Positions 1-10,929 of a DNA stretch of 64,000 nt are shown in pieces (positions within the stretch are counted from its first letter, which is position 1; the number at the start of each line of letters is the position of its first letter). The notes under the pieces were generated by a model. That model did no database searches and had not been told where the DNA came from. It saw only the letters and a list, made by a program, of their open reading frames with translations. This DNA is from JAGOMW01 sp964596675 (GTDB taxonomy: Bacteria; Patescibacteriota; Gracilibacteria; BD1-5; UBA2023): the NCBI GenBank assembly GCA_964596675.1, contig CAZQUZ010000002.1, forward strand, positions 1 through 64,000, written 5' to 3'. Position numbers and translations under genes: made by a program.

Positions 1-2721
1 GGTCAGATAAAAATCACTGGCTGATCTCCGTTGGCCAATCGTGTTCTTACGAGTGATTCTACAGGTCTCGCATCTTGGACTGATGGGAATATATCATTGT
101 CATGAGGACTTTGGTCTTTGTATGGAAATGTATTACAAGCGCCAAATTTTCTCGGTAGTACAAATAATAGTGATGTTCGTTTTCGTACAAATAATACCCA
201 AAAAATGGTTCTGACATCAGCAGGTCGTCTCGGTATCGGTGTGACGAATCCTACGACAGCTCAGCTCGAGCTCTCTGGCTCTGCACTCATATCTGGAGAT
301 CTTACAGTAAATGGGAAAATTATCACTGATACTATAGTAAATCGTACTGTGAATAATGTCTCTATATCAGGTTCACTCTTTCCAGATGTCGCAGCACCAC
401 TCATATACAGGGATATCGGTTCTACAGCACAGCGATGGAACAATCTCTATCTCTCAGGTCAGGTGACTATCTGATGAGGCTCTCCAGGTCTCGGTAAAGT
501 ACTGACATCTGATGCGAATGGTCTCGCTACATGGACGACAGGATTCTCTGGTACTACTACAGCGAGTGGTATCACATGAGGAACTCAGAACTACCTTCCG
601 AAGTTTGGAACAGGGGGTATCGGACTCTATATCTCCCAATTTTTCGATAATGGTACCAATGCTGCTATCGGCTCTACAGGTGCGACGAGTAAGTTCGAAG
701 TATGGTCTGGTACGACAGTGAGCTCATCACTCCTCCATTTTCGAAAGAGAAATAATGTCGCACTCGGTCTCGGCGCTCTCCGCTCTACACTCGCTGATGC
801 CAATGAGAATGTCGGTATCGGAGCAGAGTCACTCTTTACTCTCAGTGATGGTGACCAAAATACCGCTGTAGGGTATGCATCACTTCGCTCGAATACTACA
901 GGATGAAATAATGTCGGTATCGGTATGGAAGCTCTGCGTAATAATGCTGGATGAAGCTGGAACTCGACTCTCGGTTTTCAGTCTGCATTCTCTGTCACGA
1001 GTGGTACAGGAAATACTGCTATCGGTCCGAGATCGATGTTTAATGTCAGTACAGGAAATCAGAATATCGCGATCGGATATGAGTCTCTCTTCGCTGTCGC
1101 AGGAAGTGCTATATCGAATAACATCGCCATCGGTAATGCTGCCCTCTATGCTGCTACAGCATCCAATAATATCGCCATCGGTAATAGTGCTGCCTCATCA
1201 CTCACGTCGGGTGCGAATAATATCGCCATCGGTAATAGTGCTCAGCTCACATCTACTACAGCATCCAATCAGCTCAATATCTGAAACTGGATCTATGGAA
1301 ATGGTGGAAATATCGGTGTCGGTACTGGTACAAATCTCACTGCAAGAATGAATATCGATAGTGGCACAAATGGAGTCACAGGACTCAGGCTCCCTCGTGT
1401 AAATAATAACTCTACCGTATATACTGGTTCTGCAGTAGGACTCGGTATCGATGCAAATGGTAATGTCGTCCCAGTATCGAATGGTGATGTAGTAGTATAT
1501 GATGGTCTCGGGCGTAGTACTCCAGCGCCCGTTCCAGATCCGAATATTGCATGACGCACTATCCGATACGATTTTAATAAATATTTCCAACTCCCTACGA
1601 AGCAGTCATTCGTCGTGAGTGATGGAAATGGTGCATGATTTAATGCTCCATACTTTAAAGAAGATGGAGTGAGCGGAATATGTTCTTATAATGGATCATC
1701 AGGAACTTCTCCGTATGATTGTGCTGTAGCAGATCCAGCAACAGGGCTCTCTGCGAGCCCGAATAATTCATTTACCATGACGGCTCGTGGTACAAATTAT
1801 GGATATCAGATCGCACTCGGTGCTCGTGGTGATGCTCCACTCTTTGCTCGAAGTGGTCGATGGTTCGGTGGTGCATCGAGTTATGGTAGTGGACTCTATC
1901 TCGCTGATGGTGTGACTCCTACTCCATGGCAAAAAGTTCTCACTGTGCCAGCCAATCATGTCGAGTACTTTTATGTAAATATCTGATATAATTCACAACT
2001 ACAGGCAATCACTGGCGGTGGAAATATCGGTATGGGAACATCCATTCCAGATATGCGTCTCGTCCTCTCATATAGTGGTACTACGGGTTCTACATCTCGT
2101 ATGATGCGTATCGAGCGTGGTATGCGTGGTGCAGATGGTAGTATGGTGACAGCTTTTGGTACCCCATATCTCATGATAGGTGGTAAAGAAAATCGTGCGA
2201 ATTCTATACAGACCATAGGTTTCGGATATAATACTGGGACATCATTTCAACCAGCTGAGATAGGATTTCTTACTACGAGTACTACTGGAAATACCCAGTG
2301 AGACCTCGTATTCGCTACACGCAATGTTACCACAGATACTGCTCCGAGTGAGCGTATGCGTATCTTCTCGAATGGCAATATCTCTATCGGTAGTACGACG
2401 AATAGTGCTAAACTCCGTGTCGAGGGAACAGTGAAGCTCGGTACGAATGGTACCCAGCTCAATGCTATCATACGAGCAACAGTCACAAAGGATGTTGCAT
2501 CGAGAAATACGATAACTTGTGGACTCGAGATATTCTCTGTGCCGAATGCTCTAACAACTTGAAGTGTTGTAATATCTCCAGCATCGGCACTAGCTGATCG
2601 TATGGTTATCACCTATGCACGAGTATCAGCTGCTGGTACAGTTGAGGCAAAATTCTGTAACGAATCGACAGGAACTATCGATGTCCCATCGATGAATTAC
2701 TATATCACTGTTATACAGTAA
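1..2721 (+). CDS. Large repetitive surface or tail-fibre-like protein (C-terminal part; 5' end outside window)
   Basis: Frame 1 stays open from the window edge to a TAA at 2719-2721 when UGA is read as Gly, giving at least 906 residues. The sequence is rich in Gly, Ser, Thr and Asn. Its middle (about 780-1280) carries a run of short repeats of the type NNIAIGNSA / NTAIG, the beta-helix-forming repeat seen in YadA-like adhesin heads and in phage-tail or endosialidase-type fibres. Earlier and later segments contain beta-solenoid-like stretches such as LTVNGKIITD and GNISIGSTTNSAKLRVEG. I see no transmembrane anchor or autoproteolytic endosialidase chaperone motif at the C-terminus. Likely role (inference): extracellular fibre or host-attachment adhesin. 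The start lies upstream of the window. Confidence 0.75.
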
Positions 2722-2738
2722 CAGGACTGATTATCTCG

Positions 2739-2770
2739 AAAAAAAGAGGAGCCTAGTCTCCTCTTTTTTT
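2739..2770. terminator. Bidirectional intrinsic terminator
   Basis: An AGGAG/CTCCT hairpin with A-rich and T-rich flanks lies between two convergent genes, the fibre-like gene (plus) and the ABC-F gene (minus). The symmetric A and T tracts would let it work on both strands. Confidence 0.75.
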
Positions 2771-4591
2771 CTTTCGTGCGAATTTTTCTCTGATGCGACG
2801 AGCCTCTGTGGACCCGAGTTTTTCCTCGAGGACGAGATTCATCTCGCCATCGGCATCAAAGAGTGACATATCGAGATTGATTCCTTTTTCTTTTTTGTAT
2901 CGATAGTCTTCGTAGTTCCCGTAGGATACGATAAGGTCACCATCTTCTATGATCCAGAGTTTAGTCGCGAGCTTATTCACGAAGTATCTGTCATGCGATA
3001 TAAAGAGTATAGCTCACTCATATCGTCTGAGTGCTCGTTCGAGTGACTCTCTCGTATCATAGTCGAGATGATTCGTCGGTTCATCGAGGATGAGGAGGTG
3101 GTATGGGCTCTGTGAGAGTATCGCGAAGAGGAGACGAGAGCGCTCTCATCCTGAGAGCGAGGATACTTTTTTCTCTCCGTCATGGTAGCCGAATCCGTAT
3201 GACTTCAGTATGCCACCGATACGCTCGGAAGAGTAGGGGAGTCCATGTGATGTGAAGTTCTCGGCTATCGTCATACCTGTCGTCAGGCTCTCGTGCATCT
3301 GAGAATAGTATCCGACGGATATCGTCTTCGCGACATGGAGATATCACTCGAGGATTTTGATTTTTTGTGACTCCTGTCATATCGAGCCTATGCTGATGAT
3401 ATCTTCTGGCATCGTGTCATCATGGATCATTTCATGTACAGGCTTACTCTTCGTGATGATAGAACTCTGTATATCAGTATCTGGCAGGCTCGCGAGTATC
3501 GTCTTTATAAATGTGCTCTTTCCTACGCCATTCTCACCCACTATGCCGATACGTTCACCAGCCGAGAGGGTGGCTTCCCGTATGAAAAAGAGAGGTTCAC
3601 TTCGTCCTATAAATGCCTCTTCGAGTTTGATGAGGATTTCTGGAGCTTTTTCTTTTGGCACTTCGAATCGGAAGTCGACTTCTCGGATGGTCTCAGGTTT
3701 TTCGATGATCTCTATGCGGTCCAGCATCTTCTCTCGACTCTTCGCGAATCCTGCACGAGACCCCGCTCGGAATCGATTGATTAGGGATTTTTCTGTAGCG
3801 ATGAGGGTCTGCTGCTCTTCATAGTCTTTTTCTACTATAGATCTTTGATGTCGTTTTTCCCTGACTGAGTCGGAGTAGTTCCCTATAGTGGTGATGGTGC
3901 CTTTCGGTCCGGTGATCTCGATGACTTTCGTGACAGTCTCATCGAGAAATTCTCTATCATGTGAGACGATAGCATATCATCATCGCCATGTATCCTGGAG
4001 ATATTTTTCGAGCCACTCTACGCTCCATAGGTCGATGAAGTTCGTCGGCTCATCGAGGAGGAGAAATCCTGGACGCGATAATAGTGTCTTCGCGAGTGCT
4101 ATCTTCGTCCGTTCCCCACCCGATACGTCACTCAGTGTCCGATCGAGTAGATGGTATATCCCTATCCCACGCGATACACGCTCTATCTCATTTTCATAGG
4201 TATATCAGCCGATGAGTTTATATGTTTCTATAGCCTCAGTATATGCCTCATATTCTCCGGTTTCTGCGAGATTTTGCTCCTCTCGCTCGATAATCTTCTC
4301 GAGCGCACGTATCTCGCTATAGGCATCTCGGAGCTCATCACGCACGCTCTTGGACTCATCCATGAAGTGTATCTGCTCGAGATATCCGAGAGAGATGGCA
4401 CCGATATTTTCTATCGTTCCGTTATATTCCTGGATTTGACCTGAGAGGATACGGAGAAATGTACTTTTTCCCACACCATTGGGTCATACTATCGCGATGC
4501 GATCATCCATATTTATGATCATATGGATATTTCACAGTATGATATCGCCGTGTATCTCGTAGGATTCTATGTGTATATTGAGATGATTCAT
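2753..4591 (-). CDS. ABC-F family ATPase (ribosome-associated type)
   Basis: 612 residues, the usual ABC-F size, with two ABC domains and no transmembrane segment. The N-terminal domain starts MNHLNIHIESYEI and has Walker A GPNGVGKST, whose first Gly is a TGA codon. The second domain has Walker A GENGVGKST, signature LSGGERSRL and Walker B LDEPTNHLD followed by a switch SHD motif. The charged stretch EKIIEREEQNLAETGEYEAYTEA is the helical region between the ABC cores' subdomains. Family members act on the ribosome as translation factors or antibiotic-resistance proteins; which one this is cannot be told from sequence. Start is the ATG at 4589-4591 and stop is TAG at 2753-2755. Monocistronic, convergent with the fibre gene. 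Confidence 0.93.
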
Positions 4592-4698
4592 GTTTTTTTG
4601 AGAACTATGGTCAGACCCATTCTAGGGAGAAAGAGAAAAAAGTGAAAAAATTTTTGACTTTCATCTCAAGTTTCATAATATGTGCCCGTTGTCTCCAC

Positions 4699-4773
4699 TC
4701 CCCGATAGCTCAGCGGTAGAGCAACCGGCTGTTAACCGGTAGGTCGTAGGTTCGAATCCCACTCGGGGAGCCA
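4699..4773 (+). tRNA. tRNA-Asn (GTT)
   Basis: The acceptor strands TCCCCGA and TCGGGGA pair fully, the discriminator is G and CCA is encoded. The anticodon loop CTGTTAA gives anticodon GUU, and the T-loop is TTCGAAT. A terminator follows directly. Confidence 0.97.
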
Positions 4774-4785
4774 CAGATAATAAAA

Positions 4786-4816
4786 TATCCCAGCGAAAGC
4801 TGGGATTATTTTTTAT
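4786..4816 (+). terminator. Intrinsic terminator after tRNA-Asn
   Basis: The hairpin TCCCAGC-GAAA-GCTGGGA is followed by a T-rich run. It overlaps the 3' end of the convergent beta-lactamase-like gene. Confidence 0.8.
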
Positions 4817-5846
4817 AAGGATACAGTGCATTGATTTCTTCGAAAATAATCTTTGAGCTCTCTGATATGATATGTGAAAGCGTGTTTATATCTTCTGTCT
4901 CAGTTCGAGTCATTATACAGAGCAGATATGGATAGGTCGGATGATAGATGATACCACAGTCATGGAATTGATTTTTTGTGACTCCATTTTCATCAGAAAA
5001 TTCCCGTTCTCAGAATTTATGTGCGATATGTATATCACTCGGTACTCATGCGACGATCCCATCTCGAAATACTGACTGTGAGAGAAGGTTGAGTCATGCC
5101 TCAGATGCTTCCTGTGAGAGATATGAGGCATTATAGAGCATGCGAAAAAATGATGCATACTCTTTTACAGTGATACTATAGTCTGCACTTCATTCGGGAA
5201 GTGGTATACTCAGGTCTCGGAAGAGTTGCATTTGCCGATCGTATGGCAGTGTGGCTAGGAGTCATCGAGCTGCCATGTTATCTGAGTAGACTATCAGATT
5301 ATAGAGCATCTCACTGATAGTGTAGGTATTGCCAGGTATGAGTGAATTTTTTGGTGGTATGAGTTGATTGATTACTTCTCACTCCTTCGGTATCTCGACT
5401 TCGCGAGAGAGTATACTCTTATCTTCATCCCACCACTTTAGATAGTTCATCATGAGTGTGACTTTCATGAGACTTGCAGGGAGAAATGCCTCATCTTCAG
5501 CGATACCGAACCAGGGTCCATTGTTCAGATTACGAAAATAGACGGAGAGATGTGTATCAGGATTTTTTTCTATAATCTCTTTTTCTATACGCGCGATAAT
5601 CTCTTTTTCGAATGGGAGATACTTTTGCTTCGCGAAAGAGCCATTATTTTCACACTCGAGGAGTGGATTCGTAAATGCATACCCACTGAGGGTCCTTATG
5701 CCACTCGATTCATCTCATAGGGGACTATCGGTGACAGTATCAGATGAAAATGAGTATCTTCACAGCAATACTCCTATTATCAAAATAATTATAGCTATAA
5801 TTATTTGCTTGATGCGATGATGGCTCCGTGCTGCAGGTGAGTTCAT
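4806..5846 (-). CDS. Membrane-anchored serine beta-lactamase-like / D-Ala-D-Ala hydrolase
   Basis: 346 residues. An N-terminal hydrophobic segment (residues about 12-28, IKQIIIAIIILIIGVLL) should anchor it with the catalytic domain outside the cytoplasm. The serine-hydrolase triad motifs are present in order: SLMK (SxxK) at about residue 125, YSDN (SxN) at about 200 and HKFGE (KxG) at about 285, the last with Phe where KTG enzymes have Thr. This fits the class A beta-lactamase / penicillin-interacting superfamily (Beta-lactamase2-like). Whether it acts on beta-lactams or on peptidoglycan peptides is open. Several TGA codons sit at Gly. Start ATG 5844-5846, stop TAA. Confidence 0.8.
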
Positions 5847-5915
5847 AGTCTTTTTATGGTAGTATATTTGTTTTTTTCGAAAGTCCAGTTATAATCTCTC
5901 CATCTTTTCTTACCT

Positions 5916-7457
5916 ATGTCAGATACACATTTTTTCATCACGACACCCATATACTACTCGAATGGTATCCCTCATATCGGACATGCGTACTCATCCCTCC
6001 TCGCAGATACGATAGCCCGTGCGAAGCGTCTCGAAGGGAAGATAGTGAAGTTCTCTACCTGAGTCGATGAGAACTCTCAGAAAGTCGTGGAGTCTGCAGC
6101 CGCGCAGGGTATGGAGACGATGGCATATGCAGATATGATGGCAGAGCGTCACCGTGCCGTCTGGGATGGTATCGACATCGAGTATACAGACTTTATCCGT
6201 ACGACAGAGCCGAGGCACCAGGAGTTCGTCCAGATGGTGCTCCAGCGTTCATTCGATGCGGGGGATATCTATGAGTGAGTCTATGAGGGCAAGTACTGCG
6301 TATGATGTGAGGCATTTAAGAAAGACTCCGATCTCATCGAGAAAGATGGAGTCATGATCTGCCCCGACCATCCGAATAAGCCACTCGAACAACTCAAGGA
6401 GAAAAATTATTTTTTCCGCCTATCGAAATACCAAGACCGCCTCCTCGAGTTCTATGAGTCGCATCCAGACTTCATCACGCCTCATAGTCGATATGCTGAG
6501 GTACGTGAGTTCGTGAAAGGGTGACTCGAAGACTTCTCTATCTCTCGTGAGACCAATAAATTCGGCATATCTCTCCCATTTGATACTGAGCAAGTGACCT
6601 ATGTATGGTATGATGCACTCTTTAACTATCTCACCGTGTGTGCCACTGATGTAGGTCGAGAAATGCCTCAAACAGATGCTTCAGGTATTTCTCGATGGTG
6701 GCCTGCAGATCTCCATGTCATCGGTAAAGACATCGTCAGATTCCATGCGATATACTGGCCAGCGATGCTATGGAGCGCTGGATATGAGGCTCCATCTCAG
6801 CTCCTCGTGACAGGACACTTCACGGTCGATGGACAGAAGATGTCGAAGTCTATCGGGAATGTCATAGATCCAGTCGCATACTCCGAGGAGTATAGTCGTG
6901 ATATGATGGTACTCTATCTATTTAGTGCATTTCCTATCGGGGAAGATGGTGACTTCGACCAGAGTGAAGCCATCCTCCAGTACAATGCGAAACTCTCGAA
7001 CAATCTCGGAAATCTCCTCAATCGCTCTCTCACCCTTGCACTGAAGCTCGAATGATGAAAGGTGAGTGGCTATGAGGATGCGACGATAGCAGGCAAGCGC
7101 GATGACTACATGTCGAAGTATATGTGGTATATGCAGGTCTATGATATGAAGTGAGCCCTCGACTCTAGCTTCGCATTCGCTACGGAGCTCAATCAATATA
7201 TCGATACTATGAAGCCATGGAAGCTCGATCCGACTATAGACTCAGAGAGACTCACACTCGATCAGACACTCTCGACTATCATGGTCGGACTCGCACATCT
7301 CGCGTATAATCTCTCTCCATTTTTCGAGGAGAAAATGCGAGAACTCCTCGCCCGTATCGGCGTCGGTAAAGGATGGGAACTAGAACATGGATTCTCGGTA
7401 TCAGAAAAGTGAGAACCACTCTACATGCGCCTCGAACCTCTAAAAAAATCTGCCTAA
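5916..7457 (+). CDS. metG: Methionyl-tRNA synthetase
   Basis: About 513 residues. It attaches Met to tRNA-Met in the cytoplasm. Class I signatures are HIGH as GIPHIGHAY near residue 20 and KMSKS as QKMSKSIGN near 310. A partial zinc-binding knuckle (YCVGCEAF...CPDHP) lies near 130, as in the MetG1 subfamily. The length matches enzymes without the C-terminal dimerisation domain. TGA-encoded Gly occurs repeatedly, for example in the V-D-E-N region near residue 47. The ATG of MSDTHFFITT is at about 5916-5917 and the rest of the frame is unambiguous. A Nudix gene follows with 1 bp between TAA and ATG, so they are probably co-transcribed. Confidence 0.95.
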
Positions 7458-7458
7458 T

Positions 7459-8040
7459 ATGGACTCACGTATCCCAGCACATGCAGAGAAAGTATTTTCC
7501 TGAATCCGTATGGATATATACCAGTGGGATCAGGAGCTCTATGATGGGACGATCACTCGATTTGAGCGGTCACGATTCAGGGATGGAGCCTTCGTCATCG
7601 GTATACTCCCAGATGGTCGTATCCTCATGACCGAGCAGGAGCAGCCCGCACGAGAGGGGATTTTTATCGGTCTTCCTGGAGGGGCATTCGATACGGTAGA
7701 TGAAGATCCTCTCGAGTGTGCCAGGCGTGAGCTCTTCGAGGAGACAGGATATGAGAGTGATGATTATGAGCTCTATATCGTCTCAGAGGGCTCAGCGAAC
7801 CTCATCGTGTATACGTATTTCTACATAGCATATGGCTGTGAGCGACGGAGACCACAGCAAAATCCTGATGCCTGAGAAAAGATACGAGTCTTTACTCTGG
7901 ATATCGATGGTTTTCTCGCACTCGCACATGAGTCGAGATTCGTACACTTCACACTCCTACCATATATGTACGGAGCACTCTATGATGCTCATAAAAAAAC
8001 AGAGCTCATCAAAAAACTCTCTCCAAAATCCTCCTCCTAG
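7459..8040 (+). CDS. Nudix hydrolase (ADP-ribose pyrophosphatase-like)
   Basis: 193 residues. A full Nudix box starts at about residue 73: GG-A-F with the downstream RRELFEETGY (consensus GX5EX7REUXEEXGU), which binds Mg2+ and cleaves nucleoside diphosphates linked to another moiety. The substrate cannot be assigned; the N-terminal strands preceding the box resemble ADP-ribose pyrophosphatase-type enzymes. It begins one base after metG ends. Its TAG stop shares bases with the stop of the convergent membrane protein gene (CTAG, 8037-8040). Confidence 0.88.
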
Positions 8041-9737
8041 AGTTCTATAATATGCCATCCAGCCTCATCTTTCGCTGCTGTGAGGATATGATTATCATAT
8101 CCGAATGATACATCTGTACTCACATCATCCCATACTCATGGGAGTATAGTACCATTTTTTAGATATGTGTATGTACGAGTGTTTTTATCATAGATGATAA
8201 ATAGATACGTACGAGGATTCGTCGCATCATAGTGGGCATAGTCATAAGATATATCTTCTTGTGTATAGTTCGTATTTTTGATGACAGTATCAGTATTTCT
8301 ATAGATGCTCCATATGCCATCTTTTTTCCCAGCAAATATGATAGATCCCCCATCTGCTCCGACGATCGGATTCATATAGGCTTCGATACCACAGAGATTT
8401 CCTTTATATCGTGTGAAGAGGCAATAATATTTCTCTCCGAGAGGTCGTCCGAAGTATGCATATGATCCCCCATCTTTTTCGAGAAATGTCTCACGTACTT
8501 CCTCGAGATCTCTCGATACTGCGACCATATCATGATGCACTTTCTTTATACCATTTTTATCACTTGTTATGAGAAAATTTGCTCCATTCGACTGATATGA
8601 ACCTGTGAGATACTCAGGAGTCAGCAGAGAGAGTGAGTTTCAGTTTTTGATAATAAGTATGTCGCTTCATGACTGGACGAGTGCGAGTGTCGTATCTCCT
8701 GTATGAGAAGTATCGAGTGCATATATAACATCATATGCTGTTCCGAAGGGCACACCATCTTTTATGATGTATTTTTTCGTATTTTTCGATATGGTCCATG
8801 CTATAGATGTAGCATCACGTGAGAGCGCTATCGGCAGAGTGAGGATGCCACCAGCATCTGGAGTGATGAGGAGTCCATCTTTATGTCTCGCGACCATGCG
8901 TTTTTCATCTCTCTGGAGTATGACATCTCACTCGTTCGATACGCGTGAGCCGAGCATGAGCGTCGCTCATGAGTATACTCGTCACTCTACATCTCTCATA
9001 TAGAGTATATCTCATATGAGAAATGGAGACCGCCCATCGATGAGAGTACCAGTTTCGGTATGATTTTTCGACTGGAGTCTCCATGTCCGCTCATTCCCAG
9101 TGCTCGTGATACTCAGGAATGTATCACTCGCTCTCTCATAGTCTACAAATGGTAAATCCGTAGAAGCAGGAGAGACTACTATACCACCACTCTGTATCTG
9201 TACTTCTCCACTCGTATAGAGCTCTCGTATGATATCGTGACTCTGACCCCGTCCGAAATATGAGAGTGATGAGAGTATGAGTATGCCCGCGATACATGCG
9301 AGAGCAAAGCCTCATACCATGCCGATGACTGTATCTATAGCATCTGAAAATGAGCTCTCCTCTGTGGTAATATCGCGAGCCTTATAGCTCGTAGCGAGTA
9401 GTATACTACCGATGATGAGAAATATCCATGCCCAGCTCATCCCAGAGATGCTATCACCAGTTTTTATACTCTCGAGAGGAGTGAAGATAGTCATCCCACC
9501 TAGTATGATCACTCAGAGTACGATGAGTATCACGCACATTCGGTAGAGTTTCCATTTTCGCATCGCAGCGAAGAAAAATGCGAGTATCAATACGATAAGC
9601 ATGATATATGCTATCGCTCTCATGTCTGTCATGAGATATGAGAGTACAGTACTCCCAGCATATACCCCAGGTCCGACTATACCAGTAAAAATACTGATAA
9701 TCCCGAGAAACGCTATGTGTGTACGTGTAAGAGGCAT
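8037..9737 (-). CDS. Membrane protein with C-terminal extracytoplasmic repeat-like domain
   Basis: 566 residues, function not recognised. The N-terminus has about five to six hydrophobic segments (residues about 8-30, 40-60, 65-85, 95-115 and 135-155). About 400 residues of soluble, beta-rich sequence follow, with repeated patterns such as GG..TLPIALSRD, GGSIIFAGKKDGIWSIYRN and YLLKNGT that look like a WD40-like or beta-propeller arrangement. It is read through several TGA-Gly codons. The start ATG at 9735-9737 precedes the hydrophobic stretch and the stop is TAG. Possible role (inference): surface sensor or envelope protein. Confidence 0.7.
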
Positions 9738-9809
9738 AGAAGTATATTATACGATATACTACACATCATATACTTTTTCTGTAAATTGCAAGGAAAAACG
9801 GTGAGCACA

Positions 9810-10337
9810 CTACTTAGATTTTTCTATTATTCTTTGCATGATATAGCAATCTGTAAAATTCTCTCATAATTTTAGATGACTTATTTCTTTGCCTATAATA
9901 TGAAAGTTACATCTTTCATATGTTTTTATAGCTCATACATTTTCAGTATTTACTTGTAGGATGATACTAATATATCTCTCTGCACTATGCTCAATTATAG
10001 CAGATATGATTAAATCTAAAAATATCACACCATATCCATATCATCTAAATTTTGGTGTTATATAGAAAGGTCAGAGGCTATACCTATGTCGCATTCTTTT
10101 TTTTCATGAATATGTTAGTCCTAATCGGGCATATCCTATAATAGATTCTCCTTTTAAGCAAAGATAATAATCAGTAAATGTTCTATTAGATAGATAAAAG
10201 TCTAGCGGTTTTTCTATAAATTCATCGGGTTCAATTAGCATATTTCACAATCATATATCTGTAATTTGTGATTCTTTAAGTATTTTAATTAAAGAGTGAA
10301 TTTCTTCTGTTGATGTAATGGGAATAATGCGAATCAT
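9810..10337 (-). CDS. GNAT-family N-acetyltransferase
   Basis: 175 residues, the normal length of a single GNAT domain. Motif A is recognisable as YITPKFRGYGYG, the acetyl-CoA pyrophosphate-binding loop with Gly partly encoded by TGA. QVNTENVGAIKTYERCNF follows as motif B, where a side chain of the last helix packs on CoA. The substrate is unknown. The gene is more AT-rich than its neighbours, with more TTA and ATT codons, so it may have a different history. Stop is TAG at 9810-9812. Confidence 0.82.
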
Positions 10338-10355
10338 AAGATAAAATATATGAAA

Positions 10356-10386
10356 AAATCGGGAAAGTACAAGCTTTCCCGATAAT
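10356..10386 (-). terminator. Intrinsic terminator of the GRDP-like gene
   Basis: On the minus strand the stem TCGGGAAAG / CTTTCCCGA is followed by a run of T. It lies 20 bp after the stop of the upstream minus-strand gene. Confidence 0.8.
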
Positions 10387-10404
10387 AAATGATAGAGAGT
10401 TTAA

Positions 10405-10848
10405 CTAGTTGCCACTATCACAAGTTGTATCACCAGAACATTCAGCTGGCATATCGTATGAAATGCTGAGCGAATTATATGCATCGCGAGTAAATTCACG
10501 ATCTTCTTGTGTGATACGATTTGTTCCATCGTACGGAGTATGATGCATGAAGAATCCTAGATTATCCATGCAATCTTTTTGGTACTTACGAGTCTGCAGA
10601 ATGTGTGCATGCCACATCTGATCGACATCGTGACTCGGGACGAGGGTTTTTTGAGGGTGCACATAGTTCAAATAAATGAATGCCTTATATTCGGTTTCAA
10701 TTTGGTCACATTTTTCTTGTGTCCAACCGAGTTGTTTCATCATTTTTTGTCGTGCAAGAGTGAGGTCAATTTGTTTAATTTTTCCTCGTATTTGTTCTGA
10801 CTCAAATGAAGTCGGAACAGTTCTTACTGCAGCTAATTTGGCTGACAT
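10405..10848 (-). CDS. GRDP-like (glycine-rich domain-containing protein-like, DUF1399-type) small protein
   Basis: 147 residues with no TGA codon. The segment SHDVDQMWHAHILQT near residue 88, followed by RKYQKDC, matches the conserved core of the GRDP-like/DUF1399 family. That family is best known from plants and fungi and occurs sporadically in bacteria, where its biochemical function is not established. The C-terminus is polar with Cys residues (CSGDTTCDSGN). It is one of the few genes here with a clear ribosome binding site: AAGGAG about 8 bases before the ATG at 10846-10848. It has its own terminator. Confidence 0.7.
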   Translation of the reverse strand: MSAKLAAVRTVPTSFESEQIRGKIKQIDLTLARQKMMKQLGWTQEKCDQIETEYKAFIYLNYVHPQKTLVPSHDVDQMWHAHILQTRKYQKDCMDNLGFFMHHTPYDGTNRITQEDREFTRDAYNSLSISYDMPAECSGDTTCDSGN

Positions 10849-10852
10849 GATA

Positions 10853-10860
10853 ATACTCCT
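10853..10860 (-). promoter_or_regulatory. Shine-Dalgarno site of the GRDP-like gene
   Basis: On the minus strand, AAAGGAG lies 5-10 bases before the ATG at 10848. This is notable because most genes in the window have no such site, and it supports the chosen start. Confidence 0.6.
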
Positions 10861-10929
10861 TTTTCGAAAAAGTACCCAGTATTAGGCGATATCACTATAG
10901 TTAAAGAGAGAGAGAGAAGTCAATACTTT

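Noticed and set aside
875..1351. 158-residue Ser/Val-rich ORF on the plus strand
   Set aside because: It is an off-frame reading of the repetitive fibre-like gene.
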